Part shown: positions 10,150-20,465 of the stretch, in pieces
Position numbering within the stretch: position 1 is the first letter of the stretch
Layout of the letters: each line of letters opens with the position of its first letter
Assembly: GCA_029953675.1 (NCBI GenBank)
Contig: JAMWBK010000004.1
Location: 1,054,001 to 1,118,000 of the forward strand
DNA length: 64,000 nt
Source: Rhodosorus marinus
Lineage: Eukaryota > Rhodophyta > Stylonematophyceae > Stylonematales > Stylonemataceae
Direction: 5' to 3'
The notes under the pieces: generated by a model
Database searches by the model: none
What the model saw: the letters and a program-made list of their open reading frames with translations, nothing else
Told to the model about the DNA's origin: nothing
Position numbers and translations under genes: made by a program

Positions 10150-12607
10150 GAATACGAACGAATGGTTTAATCGGAGGCTGAAAAAAAAAAGCCCGAGGGG
10201 AAAAAAAGACTAAGCGCGGCGAAGTACTCGCGCCTCCAACATCAAAGCGGCATTCATGCGCCACAGCAGGAAACTTAAGCGGGTAAACAACGATTGAAGA
10301 CGGTCAGGGCGTTCGCGGAACAACTCCCGAAGCCAGCGAGAACCAACAGAGTCCATGAACCCAAAGCACTCAATGATCAGGGGTACCAAGCGATGTGCTA
10401 GTGCCGAAGCACGAACACCAGGGGAAGACAAAGCCCCCGCGTATTTGATCTCTTTGCGGCGTCTCATGCTGGCGGCGGCAGATCCACGGCGCTCCCCCGC
10501 AGCCGGGAGATAACGACTAGCTTGAGGGTTAGGAACAGCAAGATCAACGTATGTGGTACGGCGGCTGTCGTCACAGGTGATCACCAGGTCGGCTACACGG
10601 CGTTCATCATTTTGAAAGTCCGCGACGGGTAAAGGTTTCTCACGTTCGATTTCCAGACCGGCTTGCCGGACTATAGGCCGAAGTTCCCGGTATAACAGGT
10701 TCAAGATCCGTGTGTGGCGGCGGGTTCGAGCACCTTTCACCGCCGGGCAACTAGCGAGCAGGTGGGCGCCAAAATCTGCGTTGTCTTCAGTCTGAGAGCA
10801 GAGAGGGCACGACGAACCCATCTCGTACGGCCAAGGGGGCTGATGTAAGCCGAGGTATAAGCGCAGTGAAGTACGCACTTCGAAATCCGACAGTGTGAGT
10901 GGCGGAAAGGCTGGTACGGTCATGAGCCACTGAGAGCTAAGAACCCCTCCAAGACTACGTAGGCGGGCGCGAGCGCGAGAAGATGAGACCATCTGCGCGA
11001 GGAGTCGGCCATATGCAGCACGGTGCAAGTCCCAAGAAAGGATATTTTGCAGCGCATCCGTGCGTGCTTGAGCTCGGCTCCCAGCGCGCTGGGAATCATC
11101 AGGAGGATCAACTGGAACTTCTTCTTCTGCGGCAACCACTGGGTCAATCTCCCCTAGAACAGGTTCAGGCGCAGGACGAATCCCCGGAGCGGAGCCTCGA
11201 CAGCGGTCAAATACAGCTCGCCAGTCAGGAAGACGGGGTTGAACGGTTTCGGGGAGACTAGTACAGGAATTCAGGGCGGTTTGGAGCTCCAGAAACAAGT
11301 CTTGGGCGCTTTCCGGTACGCTGGGAAGCAAGACACCCCGCGAGAGGCTCGCCATCAAATTGCGGAACTTCGAGATACCCAAGCTTCTCAAAGTGGGAAG
11401 TGCGGTTCCCCAGGCCCCTACTGCGGCTGCAGGTTGGACCACAACACGATTGCAGAGGCCCAGTCCCCCCCAATCGCAATGGGAGGCCTACCTGGGCGCG
11501 CACAACATCACAGGTGGGTCGCGGCAGAGCGCTCAGCTCTTCATCGAGAAAATACCCCAGGTCACGGAAACTTTCAGCATCCGCACGAGTGGCCAACCAC
11601 CGGCCCCAATGAGTTGGAAGTGAGCGAAGCCAATAGGTTAACCGCTGACTGCAACAATACCGAAACAGCAACAACGAGCACTGGAGAAAGCCCGGAGGTA
11701 GCCGTCGAAGCTCTGCAACCAGCTGTCTGTGCTTACCGAGGAGCTGCAGCAACTCGCCTTCAACGAAGAACGGCGACCCGTAGGGGATGCCTAATTGGAC
11801 AAAACCATCCGGTCTCCAAATATCCTGGAACGACGCAGGTACCTGCTGCTCTTGTGCAGCTACACCTCCCCAGTAGAACGATTTGTGATGATTAACCTCC
11901 AGGTCAACCCGCGAAGCCAAGGAGCGGACACGATCATAAGCGAGTGCTAGAGTATCAGGGGGCCCCAGGAGGCACACGTCGTCGTGGTATGCAACCGTAC
12001 GAACCTGCGGGAATTCGGAGCGAAGACAAAGCAAGACGAGTTGTAGTCCACAGGCATGTAGGAAAGGGGACAAGGGATCACCCTGTTGTACCCCTGTGCG
12101 CGCCGCAAACGTGTGTGAGGAAGCGCCAAGGGTGTCATAGGTAGCCCCACGACCAAGCGGAGAATAAAGTCTACTAACAAAGGGAAAGCCTACAGGGAAG
12201 ACTTCGCGCACCACGCGCATGAGAGCCGGACGAGAGACGCGGTTGAACGCATTGGTAAAATCTACAGAGAGGAGCCCAGAATCTGGGGAGTACGCCATTT
12301 CAGAACGGAGTAAAACAGACAACAACTCACAGCCACCACGATAGCCCACGCCTAACTGCACGTGCCCAAAGAAACGGCGGGATTCGGGAACCAGGATTTT
12401 GACTAACCATCGCGCCGCCAATTTGCGGACCACCTCAACCAGGCCAATAGGGCGAATAGCAGGGCTCGAGGCCGTGTGGCCGGGCTTCGAAAGCAGACAC
12501 AACTGAGAACGCCCGACCAAGAACCACGCACACTCACGCAGGGGATCACCATTCACAAGGAATAAAGGTAGGCATTTCGAAACAGAGCCTTTTGAATTGG
12601 TTGGCAC
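10150..12607 (-). mobile_element. Family A retrotransposon, longest copy
   Basis: A 5'-truncated element running from within the RT to the 3' tail (the tail, near 10150-10165, reads ATTCGTATTCC on the minus strand). It defines the family: RT, thumb, Cys/His cluster, RLE-like domain and T-rich 3' UTR. Sequence upstream of 12607 no longer matches. Confidence 0.9.
10210..12607 (-). pseudogene. Family A RT-RLE polyprotein, one frameshift
   Basis: Frame 12607-11258 has RT motif A (LLSVDFTNAFNRVSR), motif B (GVQQGDPLSPFLHACG), an intact catalytic YHDDV (motif C) and the thumb. Frame 11442-10210 continues with the rest of the thumb, a CCHC cluster (CPLC...HLLASC) and the RLE-like ADLVITCDD...YVDLAVPNP. 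The two frames join in a run of seven G (minus strand) at 11465-11471, where one fewer G restores the order seen in family B (LRLGG..L / AAAVGAWGTA). Sequencing error or recent inactivation are both possible. The RT N-terminus is missing. Confidence 0.88.
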
Positions 12608-12884
12608 TTCAATGATTGGCTAATACTCGCTTACGGCAATGCATTGGATAAACGGAAAAACGATTAAGTTATATACATTAGTATTTTAGAGGCTATGCTA
12701 TTTTTATTCTCTAATTAGATTAATAACTACCAATGATACGTATTGGAGATTTTTAAGGGATTATGAATGGTGAAAATGAAGCGGATGCCTCCCGTATTGG
12801 TCATACAGATGGAATATTTTTTTGCTGTCGTATTTCAATATGCCTGGGGTGGCGGGAGTCGATATATTGCTGGCATTATTCTGG
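12608..12884. other. AT-rich spacer
   Basis: I see no gene or repeat. It separates the truncated 5' end of the A copy from the composite array. Confidence 0.4.
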
Positions 12885-13397
12885 ACTTTACTGGACTTTA
12901 CTAGCATAGCCTGAAGCGCTACGCAAGGCGTGAAGATGAACTAATAACTAGGGAGGGAAGTATGCAACCCCAGGCGCCGATGGCGCGCCTCGGAAAGCAT
13001 GTCGCTGGAATATCGCCAAAGGGAGACACTTAAAAGCCTCAAGAGCGCCAAATATTCAGTAGGATGCTCAGCAAAACATTTCCGCAACCACTCTAAACCC
13101 GACTTATCCACGTGACCAAAGCTTTCCACAATGAATGGCTGGAACCGGTGAGAGCGACCCTCAGCGCAAGGCAGACTGGCCATGCTCTCAGCATACCGTC
13201 GGTCAGGGCGTTCACGGAACAACTCCCGAAGCCAGCGAGAACCAACAGAGTCCATGAACCCAAAGCACTCAATGATCAGGGGTACCAAGCGATCTGCTAG
13301 TGCCGAAGCACGAACACCAGAGGAAGACAAAGCCCCCGCGTATTTGATCTCTTGGAATAAAGGTAGGCAATATTTCGAAACAGACCCTTTTGTGGGC
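12885..13397 (-). mobile_element. Composite A/B mini-element, unit 1
   Basis: Minus-strand order: a 5' bit of A (13397-13355, matching A sequence near 12560-12605), the A 3' module from AAGAGATC to FRERPDR (13354-13199), then family B from RYAESMAS to its stop, B 3' UTR and AGTAAAGTCC tail (13198-12885). The A-B joint is in frame: an open frame of 129 codons (13330-12941) crosses it and ends in the B stop. It looks like a template-switch product. No RT is encoded. Confidence 0.85.
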
Positions 13398-13669
13398 TTT
13401 ACTGGACTTTACTGGACTTTACTGGACTTTACTAGCATAGCCTGAAGCGCTACGCAAGGCGTGAAGATGAACTAATAACTAGGGAGGGAAGCATGCAACC
13501 CCAGGCGCCTATGGCGCGCCTCGGAAAGCATGTCGCTGGAATATCGCCAAAGGGAGACCCTTAAACGGCTTAGTGCCGAAGCACGAACACCAGAGGAAGA
13601 CAAAGCCCCCGCGTATTTGATCTCTTGGAATAAAGGTAGGCAATATTTCGAAACAGACCCTTTTGTGGG
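13398..13669 (-). mobile_element. Composite A/B mini-element, unit 2
   Basis: Same architecture as unit 1 with a larger deletion: A 5' bit (13669-13627), short A 3' module starting at the identical AAGAGATC junction and ending at GCACTA (13626-13571), then only the last B codons (SLWRYSSDML...), B 3' UTR and four AGTAAAGTCC tail units. It abuts unit 1 directly. Confidence 0.83.
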
Positions 13670-13817
13670 CTTTACTGGACTTTACTGGACTTTACTAGCG
13701 TAACCCCGGACTTTACTAGCATAGCATGAAGCGCTACGTAAGGCGTGAAGATGAACTAATAACTAGGGAGGGAAGCATGCAACCCCAGGCGCCGATGGCG
13801 CGCCTCGGAAAGCATGT
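13670..13817 (-). mobile_element. Composite array, unit 3 (B 3' end only)
   Basis: Only the terminal B codons (MLSEARHRR), B 3' UTR and the 10-bp tail are present. The tail carries an extra diverged unit (TTACGCTAGTAAAG on the minus strand). It joins unit 2 without a gap. Confidence 0.8.
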
Positions 13818-15787
13818 GGCTTTGTTCTGGCTTTATTAGCATAGCCTACAGCGCTACGCAAACCATGAAAAGGAACTAAGAACTAGGTAGGGAAGCGTGA
13901 AAACCCAGGCGCCGATGGCGCGCCTCGGCAAGCATGCTGCTCGAATATCGTCACAGAGAGACACTTAAGCGCCGCAAAAGTTCCAAGTATTCAACAGGAT
14001 GCTCAGTGAAACATTTCCGTAACCACTCCAAACCCGAATTCTCCTCGTGACCAAAGCTTTCCACAATGAAAGGCTGGAACCGGTGGGAGCGACCCTCAGC
14101 GCGAGGCAGGCTGGCCATACTCTCAGCATACCGTCGTTCCTTCACGCGGCGAAGGGCCGAAGCAGCTGCTCCCCGGCGACGGGCGGCAGCCGTCAGATGG
14201 GAGCTTGCCACAGGGCATGTAATCGCGAGGTCAACATATGCTGAGCGTCTGGCGGCAGCATCGGAGACGAGGAGATCTGCGATACAGCGGGGCGGCGTGC
14301 CCTATCCGAGACCGATCTGGGTAGTTCCGATTCCACCTCAACCGTATGCCCTGCCCGAGTCAGACATTCGCTGAGAATGTACTTGAAGCGAGTGTGACGC
14401 CTCGTACGAAGACCTCTCAACAGTCCGCATGAACCTAAGAAATGGTAACCACAAGCATCGATCCGACTCTCACATCCCTGACAGAAAGACGGGCGATTAG
14501 GGTGCCACGGAGCTTGTGGCAAACCCAGGTAAATCCGTGCGGCATAGCGAAACTGGAAGGCATCCAGACGGTGACCCAGTGCTGACGGCAGGGTCGTTAA
14601 CCACAAATGTGATAGATGGCCTCCCACGCTGCTCGCCTAAGGACCCTCAGGAGTGGAGCGCGGAGGGACCCCGGCCATCACGGAGGAGTGTGCTGAACAG
14701 GAGTTTCACGAAGGAACCCGACCAAAAACTCCCGGACAAACCAGCGCCTCAGACCGAAAACTCGTTCGCAAGAGTCTTGGACAAAGTTGTCACTCCCCAA
14801 ACCGACGCCATGGTGCTCGAGCTCCGCATGTTCACCAAGGGCTCGGAGATTAGGTGGCAGGGAGCCCCTCCAAACTTCACGCGGGCCGAGAAAACGGCAT
14901 TTTTCGGATTCCATGGTTAGACCTACTCCACGTGCGAGTTCTTCGATCTGGGTCAGTCCCCGAGCCAAGTGCTCAGCAGTGCCCAGTAACGTCACGTCGT
15001 CATGGTAGGCACAAATGCGAAGCTCCGGCACCTCAGCCGCCAGTCGCTGGAGCACGAGCTGCAAGGCACCGCGTGAAGTACCGGCCCACAAGGATCACCC
15101 TGTTGAACGCCAGTACGTGCTGCAAAAACAGAGCCCTGCGTTGTCAAGTAAGGGAGGCTTCCCCCTCCGTGAATACCGGATAGGAACGGCCACGCCTATG
15201 GGAATACGCTGCGAATCACCTCCAAAGCATGCGTCCGCGAGACGCTGTCGAACGCGTTACGGAAGCCAACTACCAAAACGCCCCAATCAGGCCTACTGGC
15301 TCGCTCGAGCTCGGTCGTATGGGTGATTAGTTCGCAACCCCTGGAAAATCCCACCCCTACCTGCCAAGGCGCCATAAAGGCGGTGACTCGCTGGCGTAGG
15401 CGCTGGCATAGCCACCTCCCGGCGAGTTTCCGTAGACTCTCAACCATACCGATCGGCCGGAGACGCGGGTGTGCCGGCTCGTGGTCGGGTTTCATTAACA
15501 AGCAAAGCTGTGCCCGTCGCAGATGGTCTCAAGGGTTAGACGCACCCCTGCGACCTGAAACAGCGTATTCAGGATCTTCACCAGGGCGCTTTGGCTAGGC
15601 TTGCTCAAGGCCTGCAGTAATTCCGTTCGTAGCTCAGAGGGTCCAGGGGCAGCGTCCACGACGGGAGGCCCAGAGCAAATCCTCCAGATCGGACTCACGG
15701 AGCGTCAGGTCGATGCGGAACCTGGCCAACTCTGGACGGTCTAAAAATACCTCGAATTCGGGGAGCAAGTCTACGTCGGACGAGGGG
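13818..15787 (-). mobile_element. Family B retrotransposon, minus-strand copy with internal deletion
   Basis: Runs from the pre-RT region (PSSD.DLLPEFE.FLDRPELARF) at 15787 to the B 3' tail at 13818. It carries RT motif C YHDDV, the EKCRFLGPREV segment, then a jump near 14745-14625 from CERVF to GGHLSHLWL, which removes most of the thumb and leaves about 120 bp of unrelated filler. The Cys/His cluster CQGCESRIDACGYHFLGSC follows. Several stops; defective. It is the minus-strand half of a head-to-head B pair. Confidence 0.85.
14915..15608 (+). repeat. Inverted repeat arm 1 (about 694 bp)
   Basis: Near-perfect reverse complement of 15788-16481, mirror point at 15698. Whole translated frames are identical between the arms (for example plus 15015-15326 and minus 16070-16381). 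The spacer is about 180 bp. Confidence 0.93.
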
Positions 15788-16481
15788 TTGAGCAAGCCTG
15801 GCCAGAACGCCCTGGTGAAGATCCTGAATACGCTGTTTCAGGTCGCAGGGGTGCGTCTAACCCTTGAGACCATCTGCGACGGGCACAGCTTTGCTTGTTA
15901 ATGAAACCCGACCACGAGCCGGCACACCCGCGTCTCCGGCCGATCGGTATGGTTGAGAGTCTACGGAAACTCGCCGGGAGGTGGCTATGCCAGCGCCTAC
16001 GCCAGCGAGTCACCGCCTTTATGGCGCCTTGGCAGGTAGGGGTGGGATTTTCCAGGGGTTGCGAACTAATCACCCATACGACCGAGCTCGAGCGAGCCAG
16101 TAGGCCTGATTGGGGCGTTTTGGTAGTTGGCTTCCGTAACGCGTTCGACAGCGTCTCGCGGACGCATGCTTTGGAGGTGATTCGCAGCGTATTCCCATAG
16201 GCGTGGCCGTTCCTATCCGGTATTCACGGAGGGGGAAGCCTCCCTTACTTGACAACGCAGGGCTCTGTTTTTGCAGCACGTACTGGCGTTCAACAGGGTG
16301 ATCCTTGTGGGCCGGTACTTCACGCGGTGCCTTGCAGCTCGTGCTCCAGCGACTGGCGGCTGAGGTGCCGGAGCTTCGCATTTGTGCCTACCATGACGAC
16401 GTGACGTTACTGGGCACTGCTGAGCACTTGGCTCGGGGACTGACCCAGATCGAAGAACTCGCACGTGGAGTAGGTCTAACC
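15788..16481 (-). repeat. Inverted repeat arm 2 (about 694 bp)
   Basis: Partner of 14915-15608. The inner edge is at GGGTTGAGCAAGCC and the outer edge at GTAGGTCTAACC, where a nested insertion begins. Confidence 0.93.
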
Positions 16482-18087
16482 GTAAGCTTTACTGGGCAGC
16501 TGCCTACTGCAGCGCAACACTACGTCTAATCCTATCTAGGGAGAAACTTACTGGAACCCCGCTACCGGGGTCTCATGCTACGTTCAAAAGAAAAAACAGG
16601 CACCAGCGGATTCTCCAGCTGGTCCACGCGCAAAGCGCCTAATGCTATCTCTGCGTTACCTCGCCATAGTTGCCGGTTTATCTGGGATCTCACGTCTCTC
16701 AGCTCCTCACTCCTGTGCAGTAGGTGTTTGCAGCTGTCGCGGAGGAACTCTTGTGCCATTTGCCCCGTACGCCCAAACGTCTCTATTGCTATCGGGATGA
16801 ACTTATCATCCGGTTTCTCGATCACCATCGCTTCCTTGTAGTGAGCGATTTTCCACTTCTCCGCAGCTCTCGCCGCGTATCCGCTATCATCTTGGCTCCG
16901 CCGCAAATATTTTCCCTGTAATGGTGACACCACCGTCACATCCAGCGCATACCTTTGTTTAGTCCTCGGATGCCTAGCAACGATATCAGGTCGCAGTCCG
17001 TAGTTCTCGAAGTACCCCTCAGGTTCTTGCTCTACGTCCATGAAGTTCCATCGCCGTAGCCACCGTGCCAGCTCTCTGCAGATTTCGTCATGCCTACGTT
17101 GCCACAGTCCAGTTGATGTTGGGCAGTGATGAAACCGTTGTACCCCAGTCCTTCCGTGTTTACTCCGGCAACTAGTGCACTTCTCGGTGGTCCGCAATCC
17201 CGGAATTGGCAGACCCAGCAGTTGTCGAACGTTTACCTGCATCTCAACCGCACTCAATTTTTTCGGTGTCAGCGTTGGTATTTCACGTAGCCAGACTCCC
17301 GACCCGGATCCCGCTGCAGACCGTATTCGAGCTCGGTTTTCAGGGGAGATTCGAGCTCGGTTTTCAGGGGAGATTCGTGGGTTGGTGACCAGCTTTTGGA
17401 ATGCACAATGGTGTGCCTCTCGAGAGAGGGTTTGTTGTATTGAACCATTATTCCAAGCTGCAGTCTCGCCCGGGGCGCTTCGAAGAGATGTTTCTCGCGG
17501 TTGTTGCAGGGTTGTCAGTGCCAAGATCCGCGGCGGGGTTTCTGCTCCGAGCCTCCGTTGTATTGCTCGCGACGATGCACAGATCTGGTCCGCCAGCTGT
17601 GCAGTCGACCATCGTTGATCCATCGGCTCGTATGTGTCTGGTGAGCGTTCTGCCGTAACCTCCCGCTCTAGTTCAGTCAGGTATGGCCATTCATCTTCAT
17701 TGTTCCGGAAGGTGTTTCTCCATGACGAGTAAAACGCGATGGGTTGGACGCGCTTTCGAGTAGCGAAACCCAAACCTCCCCAGCGGCAGGGCAGAGCGAT
17801 TTGGTCCGAGATCAGCTCTGCGTACTCATCGTCCTCTACAGTTTCGAGAAACGATTTAGAAAATCTACCTGGCACGGAACATCCTTCCAATCTCCTCAAT
17901 GAGGATGGCAAGGTGAAGCCGAGCGAGGCGTTAATTACCCAAGCAAAATACGAGGCTGGCTTCTTCTCGTTCTTCTGAGGCGGACGAGCTGCAGAAGGAA
18001 CAGTTTTTACTTAAGGCCGCATACAAATTCCCAGTGACAAGGCTGACACCAGAACCAGAAAAACAAGCACAAGAGTGTCGCCACGTA
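16482..18087 (-). mobile_element. Family C element nested in a family B copy
   Basis: This 1.6 kb interrupts B exactly between GRGVGLT and MESEKCRF. It holds a minus-strand family C C-terminal half plus about 80 bp and 175 bp of flanking non-coding sequence. A 3-4 bp ACC overlap at the joints may be a target duplication, but it is too short to be sure. Confidence 0.82.
16562..17911 (-). CDS. Family C RT thumb / Cys-His / RLE-like protein, 5'-truncated
   Basis: An open frame of 449 codons, the longest intact C-family sequence here. In order: RT thumb-like region (LPCRWGGLGFATRKR...), linker with WLREIPTL, the conserved RQLLGLPIPGLRTTEKCTSC Cys/His cluster, an RLE-like PD...D motif (GLRPDIVARHP...YALDVTVVSPL) and a C-terminal helical tail (RSQINRQLWRGNAEIA). 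RT catalytic motifs are missing, so this is a 5'-truncated ORF rather than a host gene. A 24-bp duplication repeats RISPENRA at about 17325-17375. Confidence 0.8.
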   Translation of the reverse strand: MPSSLRRLEGCSVPGRFSKSFLETVEDDEYAELISDQIALPCRWGGLGFATRKRVQPIAFYSSWRNTFRNNEDEWPYLTELEREVTAERSPDTYEPMDQRWSTAQLADQICASSRAIQRRLGAETPPRILALTTLQQPRETSLRSAPGETAAWNNGSIQQTLSREAHHCAFQKLVTNPRISPENRARISPENRARIRSAAGSGSGVWLREIPTLTPKKLSAVEMQVNVRQLLGLPIPGLRTTEKCTSCRSKHGRTGVQRFHHCPTSTGLWQRRHDEICRELARWLRRWNFMDVEQEPEGYFENYGLRPDIVARHPRTKQRYALDVTVVSPLQGKYLRRSQDDSGYAARAAEKWKIAHYKEAMVIEKPDDKFIPIAIETFGRTGQMAQEFLRDSCKHLLHRSEELRDVRSQINRQLWRGNAEIALGALRVDQLENPLVPVFSFERSMRPR

Positions 18088-19779
18088 CCCATGGAATCCG
18101 AAAAATGCCGTTTTCTCGGCCCGCGTGAAGTTTCGAGGGGCTCCATGCCACCTAATCTCCGAGCCCTTGGTGAACATGCGGGGCTCGAGCACCATGGCGT
18201 CGGTTTGGGGAGTGACAACTTTGTCCAAGACTCTTGCGAACGAGTTTTTGCGCGCCATAAACAGCTCACCGACGCCATTGAGCGCCTACCGGATAGCATG
18301 CTCCAATCGGCTGGCCTGCTCTCCCGCTTTTATGCCGGCCCCCGACTGAATTACTGGCTGCGAAGTCTTCCACCGCACTGGTGCTCGTGGATGGCAGGCA
18401 AGGCGGACGAGGCGACGCTGAAGCACTGGGGAACGCTCCTGGATGAACCCCTGGACTTGGAAGCGGCTCCTGACAGGGGCCTAATTCGTGGCCAGATTGC
18501 CGTACCTTTACTATTAGGCGGATTTGGAGTGGCCGACCGTGGACTCGTATGCTCGGCAGCGGCGGTCGCCTCCTGGGCTACCGCGCATCGCACCTTGGTG
18601 AGTTTTCGGATGCGAAGTGCTTGCCTTTTGGCTAGAGCACTGACTATCGAAGAACCCGTGACCCTTCCGCCGCCGCTTTTGAGTATCTATGATGCTCTGC
18701 ATCAGGCGTTCAGTAAGTGCAACGCCGTGCCGGACGAGAGCCGATCCAGATTTCGCTCCTGGAAGGAGCTGTTATGGGGACGAACTGAGGCGCTCTAGGA
18801 CTCTCCAATCTACAGAGTACTCGCCGACGAGGGGGAAGCTAGCCCCGGGTCACCGGTTGCCGATTTCCCGGGTTTGAGCCGATTGTGGAGCTCGCGCACT
18901 GATGTGATTCAACATAGCCTCACCTGTGGCCAACACAGTGCCGCTCCCGCAATCTTGCTCAACTCTCCCCTCACACCGCCTACCACCGCTCGCCTCCGCG
19001 CCATGGGAGGCCATCTATCACATTTTTTTATATTTTTTGTGGTTAACGACCCTGCCGTCAGCACTGGGTCACCGTCTGGATGCCTTCCAGTTTCGCTCTG
19101 CCGCACGGACTTACCTGGGTTTGCCACACGCTCCGTGGCACTCTAATCGCCCGTCTTTCTGTCAGGGATGTGAGAGTCGGATCGATGCTTGTGGTTACCA
19201 TTTCTTAGGTTCATGCGGACTGTTGAGAGGTCTTCGTACGAGGCGTCACACTCGCTTCAAGTACATTCTCAGCGAATGTTTGACTCGGGCAGGGCATACG
19301 GTTGAGGTGGAATCGGACTACCCAGATCGGTCTCGGATAGGGCACCGCCCTATGCGGCTGTATCGCAGATCTCCTCTTCTCCGATGCTGCTGCCAGACGC
19401 TCAGCATATGTTGACCTCGCGATTACATGGCCTGCGGCAAGCGCCCATCTGACGGCTGCCGCCCGTCGCCGGGGAGCAGCTGCTTCGGCCCTTCGCCGCG
19501 TGAAGGAACGACGGTATGCTGAGAGTATGGCCAGCCTGCCTCGTGCGGAGGGTCGCTCCCACCGTTTCCAGCCTTTCATTGTGGAAAGCTTTGGTCATGT
19601 GGAGAAGTCGGGTTTGGAGTGGTTACGGAAATGCTTCACTGAGCACTTTTGCGGCGCTTAAAGTTCTCTCTGTGACGATATTCGAGCAGCATGCTTGCCG
19701 AGGCGCGCCATCGGCGCCTGGGTTTGCACGCTTCCCTACCTAGTTCTTAGTTCCTTTCACGGTTTGCGTAGCGCCGTAA

Positions 19780-19828
19780 GCTGTGCTAATAAAACCAGTG
19801 CCAGTAACACTGGTTTTATTAGCACAGC
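19780..19828. repeat. Perfect 21-bp hairpin
   Basis: Arms 19780-19800 and 19808-19828 are exact reverse complements with a 7-nt loop. The left arm is the B 3' UTR end (GCTGTGCTAATAAAACC). Confidence 0.95.
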
Positions 19829-19887
19829 GAGTGTGACGCCTCGTACGGAGACCTGTTGCGAGGTCTCCGTACGAGGCGTCACACTCG
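19828..19887. repeat. Perfect 26-27-bp hairpin
   Basis: Arms 19829-19854 and 19861-19886 are exact reverse complements with a 6-nt loop. The right arm is B coding sequence (the RGLRTRRHTR region), so the left arm is a short inverted copy of it. It abuts the previous hairpin. Confidence 0.95.
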
Positions 19888-20465
19888 CCTCAAGTACATC
19901 CTCAGCGAATTTTTGACTCGGATAGGGCATACGGTTGAGGTTGAGTCGGAACTGCCCAGATCAATCTCGGACTCCGCACCGCCCCGTTGTATAGCCGATC
20001 TCCTCGTCTCTGACGCTGCTGCCAGACGCTCAACATATGTGGACCTTGTGATTACCTGCCCCGTGGCCAGCGCCCACCTCACCGCAGCCGCCCGCCGCCG
20101 GGGGGCCGCGGCTTCAGCCCTTCGAAGAGTTAAGGAACGACGGTATGCTGAGAGCATGGCCAGTCTGCCTTGCGCTGAGGGTCGCTCTCACCGGTTCCAG
20201 CCATTCATTGTGGAAAGCTTTGGTCACGTGGATAAGTCGGGTTTAGAGTGGTTGCGGAAATGTTTTGCTGAGCATCCTACTGAATATTTGGCGCTCTTGA
20301 GGCGTTTAAGTGTCTCCCTTTGGCGATATTCCAGCGACATGCTTTCCGAGGCGCGCCATCGGCGCCTGGGGTTGCATACTTCCCTCCCTAGTTATTAGTT
20401 CATCTTCACGCCTTGCGTAGCGCTTCAGGCTATGCTAGTAAAGTCCAGTAAAGCCCAGTAAAGGG
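19855..20465 (+). mobile_element. Family B 3' copy with intact C-terminal frame
   Basis: The plus-strand frame 19856-20398 (180 codons) is uninterrupted: RGLRTRRHTR, the RLE-like CIADLLVSDAAARRSTYVDLVITCP, the basic RRRGAAASALRRVKER segment and the typical end RHRRLGLHTSLPSY. The B 3' UTR and AGTAAAG-type tail follow to about 20465. The 5' end is truncated at the hairpin. Confidence 0.9.

Larger units (their letters stand above)
15788..19800 (+). mobile_element. Family B retrotransposon, plus-strand copy split by a nested insertion
   Basis: The first part (15788-16481) starts at LSKPGQNALVKILN and carries RT motifs including GVQQGD and YHDDV. The element resumes at 18088 with the next codons, MESEKCRFLGPREV, and runs through the thumb (open frame to 18798), a stop at 18796-18798, the Cys/His cluster (CQGCESRIDACGYHFLGSC) and the RLE-like region with frameshifts, ending in the B 3' UTR near 19800. 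A T-rich 15-bp insertion lies at about 19021-19040. Dead copy. Confidence 0.87.

Noticed and set aside
14916-15598. Plus-strand frames such as 15015-15326 and 15323-15598
   Set aside because: They are exact antisense copies of the family B RT in the other arm of the inverted repeat; duplication explains their conservation.
16482-18087. The insertion in B as an intron, because it begins GTAAGC
   Set aside because: The right end (CACGTACCC) has no AG acceptor, and the content is a recognisable family C element in reverse orientation.
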